A DNA stretch of 64,000 nt from Parasedimentitalea maritima (GTDB lineage Bacteria; Pseudomonadota; Alphaproteobacteria; Rhodobacterales; Rhodobacteraceae): the NCBI RefSeq assembly GCF_005771405.1, contig NZ_VAUA01000011.1:1-64000 (forward strand), given 5' to 3'. The notes below the pieces were generated by a model. The model was given only the letters and a program-made list of their open reading frames with translations, had not been told where the DNA came from and did not search any database. The translations under genes were made by a program, and so were the position numbers. Positions 54,026 to 63,928 of the stretch are shown here, piece by piece (the stretch's first letter is position 1; each line of letters opens with the position of its first letter).

Positions 54026-54658
54026 CTAAGCCCAGACCAATCCTTGGAATTTCGGAAAGTCACCATATCGACACTGTCGTTGCGTTAACGTCTCCGTCGG
54101 CGTTTCACCTGCAATCAACAGCCGTCCGCGCGGTGCAATATAGCTGTCGATGCGGCGCATGGGCTGGGGGCGCCAAACCAGATTGAAGGCACAGAGTTTG
54201 GGGAAAAACCAAATCTCGGAGTATTCCAGATGATCATGCAGCCACCAGGCCAGATCCCGCCAGTCCCGCCCGCGGTCATACTGATCCGCAAACCAGGGGA
54301 TCACAATTGATGCTCCGGCCACACGCGCATCACCGCGCGCCCAATCCCAGATGTGGCATTCCAGCGGATTGTCATTGCGGGCACAGTTCAAACGGTTCTT
54401 ATTGCCATATTCATTTACCGCCCGAGACCGATACCCAGACCGCACTGCCACCCGGCCAAAGGTATCCTGCAAAGGGTCGAGCAAAGACCGGCAAAACGCG
54501 CTGCCGCTCTCAATGGCCAGATCCGGATCATCGGGAATGTTCTGGATCTGGTGAAAATTGGCGATCTCTGAATACAGAAATTCGCGCATGTAAAAATGTT
54601 CGGACAGGCGCACACGGCCCAGCGTTTCCAGGCTCCACATGCTGCCTGGGCGACGCAT
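54026..54658 (-). CDS. Peptidase M15-like domain protein, possibly degenerate
   Basis: The 210-residue product resembles D-Ala-D-Ala carboxypeptidase-type M15 proteins: LSEHFYMREFLYSEIAN near 18-34, LLDPLQDTFGRVAVRSGYRS near 58-77. The usual metal motif SxHxxGxAxD is altered to a region reading LECHIWDWARGDA near 97-109, so catalysis is doubtful. The C-terminal half is different from M15. It follows the VOC gene by one base and belongs to the same minus-strand operon. No signal peptide. Confidence 0.6.
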   Translation of the reverse strand: MRRPGSMWSLETLGRVRLSEHFYMREFLYSEIANFHQIQNIPDDPDLAIESGSAFCRSLLDPLQDTFGRVAVRSGYRSRAVNEYGNKNRLNCARNDNPLECHIWDWARGDARVAGASIVIPWFADQYDRGRDWRDLAWWLHDHLEYSEIWFFPKLCAFNLVWRPQPMRRIDSYIAPRGRLLIAGETPTETLTQRQCRYGDFPKFQGLVWA

Positions 54659-54659
54659 G

Positions 54660-55085
54660 TCAGTAGCCGTTCCAACGGAACGCGCCGTTTTCACCCAGAG
54701 TTGAGAATGGATTATGGGCTATTTCCCAAATTGAGCCATCCGGAGCCCGAAAATACCCGTGATGACCACCCCAGAATACATCCGCTGCTGGCTTTAAAAC
54801 TTCTGCGCCAGCCACTTCGGCTCGTGCCAGGATCTCAGCAACATCTTCCTTTGCACGCGTGTTATGGCCTAGCGTGATTGCCCCCTGCCCCAGTGCAGAA
54901 ACCGGCAGACCAATGTCTTCTGCCAACGCCGTTAGCGGATACAAACCCAGCGTCTGCCCTACCATATCAAAAGCAATCACCCCATCCGGGCTTTCTGCTC
55001 GTTTCCAGCCCAGCGCCTCATAAAACGCAGCGGCCTTTTCCATATCTTCAACACCCAATGTAATCAGGCTGACACGTTGTTCCAT
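54660..55085 (-). CDS. VOC family (glyoxalase/bleomycin-resistance fold) protein
   Basis: The 141-residue protein has two beta-alpha-beta-beta-beta modules: SLITLGVEDMEKAAAFYEALGW near 6-27 and the second half ending DGSIWEIAHNP near 116-126, with the metal-type glutamate in EIAHN. VOC proteins include isomerases and resistance proteins; substrate unknown. ATG 55085 overlaps the preceding stop (TGATG). Confidence 0.83.
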   Translation of the reverse strand: MEQRVSLITLGVEDMEKAAAFYEALGWKRAESPDGVIAFDMVGQTLGLYPLTALAEDIGLPVSALGQGAITLGHNTRAKEDVAEILARAEVAGAEVLKPAADVFWGGHHGYFRAPDGSIWEIAHNPFSTLGENGAFRWNGY

Positions 55086-56077
55086 CACTCAATTCCTTGC
55101 ATCTTCAACCACTTCAAAAACCCTTCGGTCGCGGCTTTGGTCTGGTCAGGCGATCTGATATCCCCTGCGATAACGTGCGACCGCGGATCGCCTTTCCCGT
55201 CAAGGACCACCAGCTGCAGGTCGGCAGGGCCACCCCACCGATCGGCGACAAGCGCCGTCATATCAGGACGCACAACCTGATCCCTGTTAGAAATCCAGAA
55301 CAAAGCCGGAACATTTATTTGTGATACGTCCATTTTTACAACCGTGTCAACAAGAGCCGCCACCGGAAACACCGCCACAAGCGGATATGTCGTGGTCCAA
55401 TAGGTCTTATGGTCTGCATTCTGCATAGGTCGTGTTCTTTCACGGCCAGCCAACAGCGGTACCCAATACCGCGCAGCCGGTAAGGTTAGAAGTGGCGCCA
55501 GCGGTTTGTTGATGCCGTAGTTGGGAGACACAAAGATCATCGCAGCCACGTTCTTTGACATCTCAGGGTCGAATGCAGCAGCTGTTGCTAGCGTCGCGCC
55601 TGTCGATGTGGCGATCACCACAACCCGGTCCCCAACCTGTCGCGCAGCGGCCAGACCTTCGGCCATGTCCATCATCCAGTCATTGACGGTCACGTCTGCC
55701 AATACCTCTCCTGACCGTCCATGACCACGCAGCCGGGTGAACACCAGATTGGCGCCCAGCGCCTCAGCGACCTGATCCGGTACTGGACGGATTTCTTCGG
55801 AGGTTGCCGAGAATCCATGTACATAAAGCACCGAAACAGGCGTGCGCTGTTCCTTGAACCCTTCGCGCCAGATCACACGCTTCTCAACACCAGGGGTTAC
55901 ATCCTTGTGATGGCTTTCAATGCTTTCGAAATAGACCTGCACCCCTTCGCCAAATCGACGCGGTTCAAACGAGGTCTTGAGATCAACTTCCTCATAAGGC
56001 CCAAATGCCCACAGGGCAGCCCCGATGACAACCAATGCCAGCAGGACCCGCCCCAGCCATTTTCCAAACAGACGCAC
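55085..56077 (-). CDS. Membrane-anchored alpha/beta hydrolase
   Basis: The 330-residue protein has one N-terminal hydrophobic helix (about 8-27), so the hydrolase domain is probably exported but tethered. LYVHGFSATSEEIRP near 84-98, a possible elbow ATSTGATL near 154-161, and SHVIAGD near 302-308 for the histidine are seen. The elbow reads STGA, not GxSxG in full. It is coupled to its neighbours by one-base overlaps. Confidence 0.75.
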   Translation of the reverse strand: MRLFGKWLGRVLLALVVIGAALWAFGPYEEVDLKTSFEPRRFGEGVQVYFESIESHHKDVTPGVEKRVIWREGFKEQRTPVSVLYVHGFSATSEEIRPVPDQVAEALGANLVFTRLRGHGRSGEVLADVTVNDWMMDMAEGLAAARQVGDRVVVIATSTGATLATAAAFDPEMSKNVAAMIFVSPNYGINKPLAPLLTLPAARYWVPLLAGRERTRPMQNADHKTYWTTTYPLVAVFPVAALVDTVVKMDVSQINVPALFWISNRDQVVRPDMTALVADRWGGPADLQLVVLDGKGDPRSHVIAGDIRSPDQTKAATEGFLKWLKMQGIE

Positions 56078-56826
56078 TAGAGCCCGCCCAGTACATCAAC
56101 CACGGCATCTTCGATCATCTGCAAACACGGTCCATCCGAAAACCGATGATCGGCATCTTTGACCAATGTCAGGCGCATGTCGTCGCAAGTGGCGTGGTCC
56201 ATCAGGCGCAATGCGGTCTCGGTGCTTACTGCTGTATCAGCGGTCCCTTGCAAACACCGCACCGGAAACGGCAGGTTTAACGGCGCGCGCAACACAAGCT
56301 GGGTGCGGCCATCCTCAATCATCCGCCTCGAGATGATATAGGGTTCCATATAGTCGCTTGGCAGTTCGACATGGCCAACCTCTTCCAGCGCTTGTTTCTG
56401 GGCAACCGTGAAATTTGCCCAATAGCCATCTTCAGTGAAATCTGGCGCCGCCGCCACAGTCACCAACCCTTGGATACGTTCTGGCATCTCTTTGGCCAGC
56501 AACAGCGCCTGCCACCCGCCCATTGATGACCCGACAGGTACAATTGGGCCCTGGGTCAACGCAGAGACTGCCGCCACAGTGTCCTCATGCCAGTCGCCAA
56601 TACAGCCTTCTTCGAATGTGCCCGAGCTTTCGCCATGTCCAGAATAGTCAAACCGTAGGAACGCCCGGCCCTGTGCCTTGGCCCAGGCCTCCAGAAATAC
56701 CGCCTTGGTGCCTTCCATGTCGGATTTCAGCCCGCCCAAGAACACAATCCAAGGCCCTTTTCCCTCACTCTTGTGATAGGCGATGCGGCGGCCCTGCGGG
56801 CTATCAAAACAATCACTAGTACCCAT
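56077..56826 (-). CDS. Alpha/beta hydrolase (palmitoyl-thioesterase/BAAT-like)
   Basis: The 249-residue hydrolase has IVFLGGLKSDMEGTKA near 26-41, FDYSGHGESSG near 57-67, the elbow GSSMGG near 97-102 and KDADHRFSD near 225-233. It resembles small S9/ABHD10-like acyl hydrolases. ATG 56826 with GAGGAG upstream is chosen. It heads a four-gene minus-strand unit (hydrolase, hydrolase, VOC, M15-like) with overlapping ends. Confidence 0.83.
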   Translation of the reverse strand: MGTSDCFDSPQGRRIAYHKSEGKGPWIVFLGGLKSDMEGTKAVFLEAWAKAQGRAFLRFDYSGHGESSGTFEEGCIGDWHEDTVAAVSALTQGPIVPVGSSMGGWQALLLAKEMPERIQGLVTVAAAPDFTEDGYWANFTVAQKQALEEVGHVELPSDYMEPYIISRRMIEDGRTQLVLRAPLNLPFPVRCLQGTADTAVSTETALRLMDHATCDDMRLTLVKDADHRFSDGPCLQMIEDAVVDVLGGL

Positions 56827-56964
56827 GTCGGATCTCCTCAATTTTCCCAAGATGTGACACGCGCTGTCACGGCTCGCAATTGGTGATTACCTCCCCCAAG
56901 CCTTATCCACTGTTTGCATGTTGCTGCAACTGGTCCATAAGACTGCAACATTTTGAGGTGCCGC

Positions 56965-57963
56965 GTGATCAAAATTTTGAAATTCCTATTGATAGCTGCC
57001 GCTCTTGTTGCGCTGGCAATTCTGACTGCTTGGGCCTCTCTTGCCTTGTGGTACCGTCTGCCCTTCGGCACCCCGATCCGTGCAGCTTTTGCCGGTATTT
57101 TTGCTCTGCTAGGTTTGGCCGTCGCCACCTCTTTGTTCAACTCTCGCCGCCTGCGTGCTCTGGCCACCTACTGCCTCGCGCTTGCCAGCGTCATCTTCTG
57201 GTGGTCCACCCTCTCCCCACCATCCGAAGCCAACTGGGCCCCCGACGTGGCGCGTCAGGTTACTGGGGAAGTCAACGGAGATAATCTGACACTGATCAAT
57301 GTGCGCAATTTTGACTGGCAAACCCCAACAGAGGCCACCGAACATTGGGAGACCCGCAGCTACGATTTGTCCCAATTGCAGGGCGTCGATCTGTTCATGT
57401 CTTATTGGGCTGGCCCCGAAATAGCCCATATGATCGTCAGCTTTGACTTTGCCAATGCGGACCCGATCGCATGGTCAGTCGAAGTCCGTCGTCAGGTCGG
57501 CGGCGGTTTTTCCCCCATCGCAGATCTGTTCAAAAGCAATACGCTGGTGATCGTCGCTGCGGATGAACGCGACGTTGTTGGCACCCGAACCAATGTGCGC
57601 GGCGAAGATGTCCAACTCTACCGTATCAACACCACGCCCGAGAAAACACGCGCTCTACTCCTGCAATATGTCGAGGCCGCCAACCGCTTGGCGGCCAAAC
57701 CGCACTGGTACAATTCCCTAACCACCAACTGCACAACCGTGGTCCTGACTATGATAAAAACCATCGTTGACGAAGTCCCACTGGATTGGCGCGTGGTCGC
57801 CAATGGCTATCTGCCCGACTATGCCTACGACCGTGGCGTGCTCGACAGCCGCCTGTCTTTAGAACAACTGCGCAACCGGTCTCATATCAACACATCCGCA
57901 CTGGCACACGGCCTAAGCGATGGCTTCAGCGCTGCCATCCGTCAAAACGTACCAGCCCCCTGA
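56965..57963 (+). CDS. DUF4105 family membrane protein
   Basis: The 332-residue protein has three N-terminal hydrophobic helices (about 3-28, 34-54 and 63-80) and a soluble domain with the DUF4105 pattern: FDWQTPTEATEHWETRSYDL near 116-135 and YNSLTTNCTTVVLTMIKT near 251-268, where the Cys is conserved. Relatives form the Lnb-type lipoprotein acyltransferase domain. GTG 56965 has GAGG six bases upstream and is preferred to an earlier TTG. Confidence 0.78.
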   Translation: MIKILKFLLIAAALVALAILTAWASLALWYRLPFGTPIRAAFAGIFALLGLAVATSLFNSRRLRALATYCLALASVIFWWSTLSPPSEANWAPDVARQVTGEVNGDNLTLINVRNFDWQTPTEATEHWETRSYDLSQLQGVDLFMSYWAGPEIAHMIVSFDFANADPIAWSVEVRRQVGGGFSPIADLFKSNTLVIVAADERDVVGTRTNVRGEDVQLYRINTTPEKTRALLLQYVEAANRLAAKPHWYNSLTTNCTTVVLTMIKTIVDEVPLDWRVVANGYLPDYAYDRGVLDSRLSLEQLRNRSHINTSALAHGLSDGFSAAIRQNVPAP

Positions 57964-58120
57964 GCATTTCTTCATTGTATCAATGCTCTATATGACGGGC
58001 TGGCGCGTGCCCTCTCTCAGCAGCGCTTGACAGCTGCGCCACAGCCTGCCAAATCAGCAAAACACATATACCCGCAACCGGGCGTTCAGTGGGCGCCAAA
58101 CTGACGAGGAGCGCCGAAAC

Positions 58121-60067
58121 ATGGCCCAAGTCTCTCTCACCTTTCCCGATGGCAATGCACGATCTTATGACGCAGGCGTAACCGCCGCGCAGGTTGCCGC
58201 TGACATCTCCAGCTCTCTGGCGAAAAAAGCCATCTCCGCCACCTATAATGATCAGCACTGGGACCTGCAGTGGCCGATCCCTGCAGATGGCACCATTGCC
58301 CTGCACACCATGAAGGACGAGGCTCAGGCCAACGAGCTGATCCGCCACGATCTTGCCCACATCATGGCCCGCGCCGTGCAAGCCCTTTGGCCCGACACCA
58401 AGGTCACCATCGGCCCGGTGATCGACAACGGCTGGTACTACGACTTTGACCGCGCTGAACCCTTCACCCCCGAAGATCTGGGTGTGATTGAAAAAGAGAT
58501 GAAGAAAATCATCAACAAGCGCGAACCTGTGACCACCGAGGTCTGGGACCGTCAGCGCGCCGTGGATTTTTACACCGCCAATGATGAACCCTATAAGGTC
58601 GAACTGATCGACGCCATTCCGGGTGACGAGCCGCTGCGCATGTACTGGCATGGCGAATGGCAGGATCTCTGCCGCGGCCCACACTTGGCACACACTGGAC
58701 AAGTTCCCGGCGACAGCTTCAAACTGATGTCCATTGCTGGCGCTTACTGGCGCGGCGACAGTGACCGCGCCATGTTGCAGCGGATCTACGGTGTTGCCTT
58801 CACCGGCAAGGAAAAGCTGAAGGCCCACCTGACCATGCTGGAGGAAGCCGCCAAGCGCGACCACCGCAAGCTAGGTCGCGAAATGAACCTGTTCCACATG
58901 CAGGAAGAGGCCCCCGGTCAGATCTTCTGGCACCCCAACGGCTGGACCATCTACACCGAACTGCAAAACTATATGCGCCGCAAACAGCGGGCCGACGGTT
59001 ATGTTGAGGTCAACACACCGCAGGTTGTTGATCGCAAACTGTGGGAAGCATCAGGCCACTGGGACAAGTACCAGGAACACATGTTCATTGTTGAGGTCGA
59101 CGAAGAGCACGCGCGCGAGAAATCGATCAACGCGCTGAAGCCGATGAACTGCCCTTGCCACGTACAGGTCTATAACCAGGGCTTGAAATCTTATCGTGAC
59201 TTGCCGCTGCGTATGGCTGAATTTGGCTCGTGCAACCGCTATGAACCGTCGGGCGCACTGCACGGCATCATGCGGGTGCGGGGCTTCACTCAGGATGACG
59301 CCCATATCTTCTGCACCGAGGACCAGATCGAAGAAGAATGCGCCAAGTTCATCGACTTCTTATCGTCGGTCTACAAAGACCTTGGGTTTGAAAAGTTCGA
59401 GATCATGTTTGCCACCCGCCCTGAAAAGCGTGTCGGCACCGAAGAAAGCTGGGATCACGTCGAGGGCGCGTTGGAAAACGCAATCAAGATGACTGGCCAC
59501 GCCTATACTCTGGACGAAGGCGAAGGCGCGTTCTACGGCCCCAAGCTGGATTTCAAACTGACCGACGCCATTGGCCGTGTCTGGCAGTGCGGTACATTCC
59601 AAGTCGACCCCAACCTGCCCGAGCGTCTGGACGCCAACTATATCGGTGAGGATGGTGCCAAGCACCGCCCCTACATGCTGCACCGCGCCTGTCTCGGCTC
59701 GTTTGAGCGTTTCATTGGCATCCTAATCGAAAGCCACGCTGGCAAGCTGCCGTTCTGGCTGGCACCGCGTCAGGTTGTTGTTGCTTCGATCACATCCGAG
59801 GCTGATGACTACGTGATGGAAGTTGTGTCTGAACTGCAAAAAGCAGGCGTACGTGTCGAGGCTGACACCCGCAACGAGAAGATCAACTACAAGGTCCGTG
59901 AGCATTCAGTTGGCAAAGTGCCCGTAATCCTGGCCATCGGTGCCCGTGAAGTTGAAGAGCGTACCGTCTCGATCCGTCGTCTGGGCCAAAAACAAAGCAA
60001 GGTCGACAGCCTGGAAAATGTTACAAAGCTTCTTGCGCTGGAAGCTACAGCCCCCGATCTTCTGTAA
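58121..60067 (+). CDS. thrS: Threonyl-tRNA synthetase
   Basis: The 648-residue class II synthetase has an N-terminal TGS domain (1-62), an editing domain with [11 protein letters not shown] near 73-83, the catalytic core with [11 protein letters not shown] near 340-350 for the zinc cysteine, and the anticodon-binding domain from about 540. GAGGAGCGCCGAAAC precedes the ATG. It charges tRNA-Thr. Confidence 0.96.
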   Translation: MAQVSLTFPDGNARSYDAGVTAAQVAADISSSLAKKAISATYNDQHWDLQWPIPADGTIALHTMKDEAQANELIRHDLAHIMARAVQALWPDTKVTIGPVIDNGWYYDFDRAEPFTPEDLGVIEKEMKKIINKREPVTTEVWDRQRAVDFYTANDEPYKVELIDAIPGDEPLRMYWHGEWQDLCRGPHLAHTGQVPGDSFKLMSIAGAYWRGDSDRAMLQRIYGVAFTGKEKLKAHLTMLEEAAKRDHRKLGREMNLFHMQEEAPGQIFWHPNGWTIYTELQNYMRRKQRADGYVEVNTPQVVDRKLWEASGHWDKYQEHMFIVEVDEEHAREKSINALKPMNCPCHVQVYNQGLKSYRDLPLRMAEFGSCNRYEPSGALHGIMRVRGFTQDDAHIFCTEDQIEEECAKFIDFLSSVYKDLGFEKFEIMFATRPEKRVGTEESWDHVEGALENAIKMTGHAYTLDEGEGAFYGPKLDFKLTDAIGRVWQCGTFQVDPNLPERLDANYIGEDGAKHRPYMLHRACLGSFERFIGILIESHAGKLPFWLAPRQVVVASITSEADDYVMEVVSELQKAGVRVEADTRNEKINYKVREHSVGKVPVILAIGAREVEERTVSIRRLGQKQSKVDSLENVTKLLALEATAPDLL

Positions 60068-60289
60068 CATTTACTACATTCTGACAGTTTTTCCGGCTCC
60101 CAAGTGGGGCCGGGACTCGTTTCGAACAACGCAAATCACTGTAATTAAACAGTTTACCAATCTGCGATTTGTCACAAACTCTGACGCGCACGTGACACAC
60201 AAGCTCGTGTCTTCAATGTCGATAATTGGTCGGTTAGGGTTTGTCTGTAACAACACGAAACCAAGCTTTATCAAAAAAGGACTTCCCAC

Positions 60290-60595
60290 ATGTCTAACAC
60301 CGCTAAATCCCTGGTTGTCGCAAGTGCCGTCGCCGCCGCCCTGTCCGCAGCGGCCACCACACCTGTAGCGGCCCAGTCCAAAGAGAAATGCTATGGCGTG
60401 TCACTGGCGGGTCAGAACGATTGCGCAGCTGGCCCTGGAACGACCTGTGCCGGCACATCCGTCACCGACTATCAGGGCAACGCCTGGACATTGGTTGATG
60501 CCGGATCTTGTGAAGGCATGGAACTGCCTGCGGCGGCGGACGGTACGGCCCGCAGTGGCTCACTGGAAGCACTCGCCCGCGACATCCCAGCCTAA
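60290..60595 (+). CDS. bufA: Bufferin-type precursor peptide (DUF2282)
   Basis: The 101-residue product has a signal peptide (core about 6-25, cleavage near VAAQS at 26-30) and four cysteines at 34, 45, 53 and 74, in [20 protein letters not shown] and GSCEGM. This is the pattern of BufA1, whose cysteines are modified by the MNIO enzyme so that the peptide chelates copper. It leads a four-gene unit of the described type. AAAAAGGACTTCCCAC precedes the ATG. Confidence 0.87.
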   Translation: MSNTAKSLVVASAVAAALSAAATTPVAAQSKEKCYGVSLAGQNDCAAGPGTTCAGTSVTDYQGNAWTLVDAGSCEGMELPAAADGTARSGSLEALARDIPA

Positions 60596-60690
60596 ATCAA
60601 CACGACAAGCGGGGCGGGATAATAATTTCTCGCCTCTCGTTTCCTCGCCGGTCACTTGACCACTTCCCACTGGACCAGACGAGAAATACC

Positions 60691-61548
60691 ATGCTGGACA
60701 CCACCTTTCCCCAGAGCGACTTGCCTGCTACGGCTGGTGTTGGCTACAAACCCCAGCATTTTTCGCAGATCCTCGAACAACCCGGTTCAGTGGCCTGGCT
60801 GGAAATCCATGCTGAAAACTACATGGGAGACGGTGGTCGACCCTTAGCGCAGTTGCGCCGCCTTTCTGAACAATTCCCGATCTCTGTTCACGGTGTCGGT
60901 CTTAGTATCGGGGGGGAAGCACCGTTAGATACTGACCATCTGGCCCGCCTGAAGCAGCTGATTGAATGGTTGAACCCAGCCAGCTTTTCCGAACATCTGG
61001 CCTGGTCCACCCATGACGCACATTTCTACAACGACCTGTTGCCGTTGCCCTATACCAACGACTCGCTGATCCGCATCTGTGATCATATTGATCAGCTACA
61101 GCGAACAATTGGTCGGCAAATGCTACTGGAAAACCCATCCAGCTATCTCGCATTTGAGGAAAGCACATGGTCTGAACCCGAGTTCCTGACCGAGATCGCC
61201 AACCGCACCGGTTGTGGATTGTTGCTGGACGTCAACAACGTCTTTGTCTCAGCCTCCAACCTCGACTTTTCCCCACAGGGCTACATCGATGCCTTTGCGC
61301 TGAACCGGGTTGGTGAAATCCACCTTGGCGGTCATGATACCGACACCGATGATCACGGCGCGCCCTTGCTGATCGACAGCCACGGACATGCCATTGCTGA
61401 CCCGGTCTGGGCCTTGTTGAACTACACGCTTGAACGTTCAGGTCCCAAGCCTGTGTTGGTCGAATGGGATAACGATGTCCCCGACTGGCCTGTCCTATCA
61501 GATGAAGCAAACCGCGCTGCTTCTGCGCTCCATAAGATCCCCGCATGA
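60691..61548 (+). CDS. bufB: MNIO-family enzyme (DUF692), bufferin maturation
   Basis: The 285-residue protein is a multinuclear non-haem iron oxidative enzyme, a TIM-barrel protein. Metal ligands lie in segments such as EIHAENYM near 38-45, SEHLAW near 104-109, LLENPSSY near 147-154, LLLDVNNV near 179-186 and EIHLGGHD near 208-215. It modifies cysteines of the DUF2282 precursor. It overlaps the partner gene by four bases. Confidence 0.9.
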   Translation: MLDTTFPQSDLPATAGVGYKPQHFSQILEQPGSVAWLEIHAENYMGDGGRPLAQLRRLSEQFPISVHGVGLSIGGEAPLDTDHLARLKQLIEWLNPASFSEHLAWSTHDAHFYNDLLPLPYTNDSLIRICDHIDQLQRTIGRQMLLENPSSYLAFEESTWSEPEFLTEIANRTGCGLLLDVNNVFVSASNLDFSPQGYIDAFALNRVGEIHLGGHDTDTDDHGAPLLIDSHGHAIADPVWALLNYTLERSGPKPVLVEWDNDVPDWPVLSDEANRAASALHKIPA

Positions 61549-62300
61549 ACACCAACCAAAGCCAGTTCACCCGCGCCATGATGGATGCCTCGATACCGGT
61601 GCCCGAAGGCCTGCTGGATGCCCAAAACCGCCCGGCGGGGCGTCGGTTCGATGTCTATCGAAACAACGTCGCCGTTTCACTGACCGATGCCATGCACGCT
61701 GCCTTTCCGGTAATTGCCAAACTGCTGGGCAAGGAAAATATGGACGGGCTGTCAGGCCTCTACCTGCGTGCCCACCCTCCGTCATCACCGCTGATGATGT
61801 TTTACGGCGAGCATTTTCCAGATTTCCTTGCGGCGATGGAGCAACTCAGCCACCTGGGCTATTTACCGGATGTCGCGCGTCTGGAACTGGCCCTGCGCCG
61901 TTCATATCACGCGGCAGATTCAGTCCCCGTTGGCCCCGAAAAGCTGGCGCAACTTTCCCCGGATGCGCTGATGCAAACAGAGGTCAAGTTCGCACCTTCC
62001 ATGCAGGTGATCGCCTCCCCCTGGCCTATCTTCGACATCTGGCGCTACAATACTCAAGATGGCGCGGCCAAGCCTGATGCCGTGGCCCAGGATGTAATGA
62101 TCACCCGACCCGAATTCGATCCAGCTCCACATCTCCTGCCCCCAGGAGGCGCAGCTTTCATTGTGGCTTTGCAACGGGGCCAAAACATTGGCTCCGCTCA
62201 TGAGGCCGCACTGGCTAAAACCCCTGAGTTCGATCTTGGGGCAACCTTCACCCTGCTGTTACAAGGCGGCGTAATACTCAAATTAGATACGAAAGGATAA
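61545..62300 (+). CDS. bufC: DUF2063 protein, partner of the MNIO enzyme
   Basis: The 251-residue protein has the DUF2063 N-terminal domain (QSQFTRAMMDASIPVPEGL, RFDVYRNNVAVSLTDAMHAAFP near 34-55). In described systems it delivers the precursor to the MNIO enzyme. Its ATG overlaps the stop of bufB by four bases. The end is five bases before the DoxX gene. Confidence 0.88.
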   Translation: MNTNQSQFTRAMMDASIPVPEGLLDAQNRPAGRRFDVYRNNVAVSLTDAMHAAFPVIAKLLGKENMDGLSGLYLRAHPPSSPLMMFYGEHFPDFLAAMEQLSHLGYLPDVARLELALRRSYHAADSVPVGPEKLAQLSPDALMQTEVKFAPSMQVIASPWPIFDIWRYNTQDGAAKPDAVAQDVMITRPEFDPAPHLLPPGGAAFIVALQRGQNIGSAHEAALAKTPEFDLGATFTLLLQGGVILKLDTKG

Positions 62301-62304
62301 GGCG

Positions 62305-62868
62305 ATGCATGCACTTGTCTCGGTTCACAATGCACTCTTCGGCCTGATCGAACGAGTTGGTGACTGGCTCATGCCTATGGCTGGTCGGTTGATTTTTGCT
62401 TCAACTTTGCTGATCTACTACTGGAACTCAGGCCTGACCAAACTGGGGGATGGTATCTTTGGTATCTTCAGCCCTTCGGTCGGCGCCTATGCACAAATTT
62501 TCCCCAAGCAGCTTGAAGCCGTGGGCTACGACGCGTCGCAGCTTTCCGCTTTTCACTGGGCTGTGGTTGTCGCTGGCACCTGGGCCGAATTCATTCTACC
62601 GCTACTGATCATCATCGGGCTCGCCACTCGCCTGGCTGCGCTGGGAATGATCGGGTTTGTGGTGATGCAGTCCCTTACTGATGTCTACGGCCACGGCCAA
62701 ACTGACATCAAAACACTAGGTTCAATGTTTGACCGTTTCCCAGACGGCATCATTCTCGACCAGCGCCTGTTCTGGGCCTTTCTGCTAACCTATCTTGTTG
62801 TCAAAGGCGCCGGTGCAATATCTGTCGATGCCGTCCTGCGCCGTCGGGCAATGCCAGCGATCGCCTAA
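62305..62868 (+). CDS. DoxX family membrane protein
   Basis: The 187-residue protein has four membrane helices. GRLIFASTLLIYYWNSGLTKL near 27-47 is characteristic of DoxX-like proteins. It is usually the fourth gene of the DUF2282-DUF692-DUF2063 unit and may feed electrons or quinol to periplasmic thiol chemistry; that is inference. A terminator follows. Confidence 0.87.
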   Translation: MHALVSVHNALFGLIERVGDWLMPMAGRLIFASTLLIYYWNSGLTKLGDGIFGIFSPSVGAYAQIFPKQLEAVGYDASQLSAFHWAVVVAGTWAEFILPLLIIIGLATRLAALGMIGFVVMQSLTDVYGHGQTDIKTLGSMFDRFPDGIILDQRLFWAFLLTYLVVKGAGAISVDAVLRRRAMPAIA

Positions 62869-62890
62869 CCGAGGTTTTTAATGAGTACCG

Positions 62891-62915
62891 GGGCGCCTTT
62901 TGGCGTCCTTTTTTT
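62891..62915 (+). terminator. Rho-independent terminator after the bufferin operon
   Basis: GGGCGCC (62891-62897) pairs with GGCGTCC (62902-62908) with one wobble, loop TTTT, followed by TTTTTTT. It ends the four-gene unit. Confidence 0.8.
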
Positions 62916-62933
62916 GTTGAGAAAAGTTCATTC

Positions 62934-63476
62934 ATGCCAATTCTGGAAGTCAGACGCCACACAATGCGCGCCAAACCCGGACAACATCTTTCGCAGGATG
63001 GCGTTTCCCTTGAGCAGCACATTGGCCGCGCTCTCGGGCCATTTGATCTGGTTGTGACCAGTGAGCTGCCACGCGCAATTGAAACGGCGATTGCCATGGG
63101 CTTTGCGGTTGATCGCTACGTTGCGGACTTGGGTATCCTACCCGACATAGTCTTGGCGGCCCTTGCCTGGCCAAATTCCCTGACCGCAATTTCAAAGATA
63201 CTGGAGGAGGATCAAAACTGTCTCCGATTTGCCCAGCAGCAGGCAGAACTTTGGCGAGATATTTTTGATCAACTTTCCGACGATCAATCGGCGTTGATCA
63301 TTACTCACGGAGGCATCATCGAATTGGGCGCTCTTGGTTTCCTGCCCGATGGCACCCCCAACAATTTAGGGGATGCCATCGGTTACTGCGAAGGATTTAG
63401 GTTCACCAAACAGGGAGAGACATTCACCTGTGAAGCCCTCCAAGTTGATGAAAACCTTCGCTTAGTCCACAACTAG
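62934..63476 (+). CDS. Histidine phosphatase family protein
   Basis: The 180-residue protein has RRHTMR near residues 7-12 in place of the common RHG, with the phospho-accepting His9, and the second catalytic histidine in ITHGGIIELG near 121-130. SELPRAIETAIAMGF near 43-57 supplies the second arginine. It is a small branch-1 phosphatase of unknown substrate; the RHT variant is found in some family members. It sits just past the terminator. Confidence 0.8.
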   Translation: MPILEVRRHTMRAKPGQHLSQDGVSLEQHIGRALGPFDLVVTSELPRAIETAIAMGFAVDRYVADLGILPDIVLAALAWPNSLTAISKILEEDQNCLRFAQQQAELWRDIFDQLSDDQSALIITHGGIIELGALGFLPDGTPNNLGDAIGYCEGFRFTKQGETFTCEALQVDENLRLVHN

Positions 63477-63514
63477 ATCTGCGTAAACACCGGCTTCATA
63501 TGCCAATGTTCAAC

Positions 63515-63883
63515 TTAAAAATGCGCCTTCGGTTCGTCCGGTTTGCCAGCAGCAATCGCCAAAACTCCAGCCAAGCCAGCAAAACAGATTGGAAATAGCG
63601 TAAAGACGTTGAACCCAAATCCAACATACATCCCCGCTGATGACGCCAACAGTAACACGCCGCCCCAAAGCGCCCGCGACCGAGCCATCGCACCTCCGGC
63701 AATTGCTAACATCGGAGACAGCACCGCCAAAATACGCAATTGGGTCACGTGCTGAACCTGCTCGGCGACACCATTGATCTCACCGAAATGCTCAACTGCA
63801 GTCGAATAGCCGTAACCAAAAAATCCAACGATCATACCAAATAGTCCAGCAATAATCCCCAACACGAGGGCTGCGTTGCGCAT
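63515..63883 (-). CDS. Small four-helix membrane protein
   Basis: The 122-residue product has about four hydrophobic helices (5-28, 50-65, 70-86, 93-111) with glycine-rich packing. No family is recognised with certainty; the layout resembles DUF4064-type proteins. It is convergent with the phosphatase gene. The start at 63883 is followed by conserved-looking MRNAALVLGIIAGLFGM. Confidence 0.6.
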   Translation of the reverse strand: MRNAALVLGIIAGLFGMIVGFFGYGYSTAVEHFGEINGVAEQVQHVTQLRILAVLSPMLAIAGGAMARSRALWGGVLLLASSAGMYVGFGFNVFTLFPICFAGLAGVLAIAAGKPDEPKAHF

Positions 63884-63928
63884 CTGTTATCTCCATGCAA
63901 TGTCACCACTTAGATAGGTGGTCAAAGC

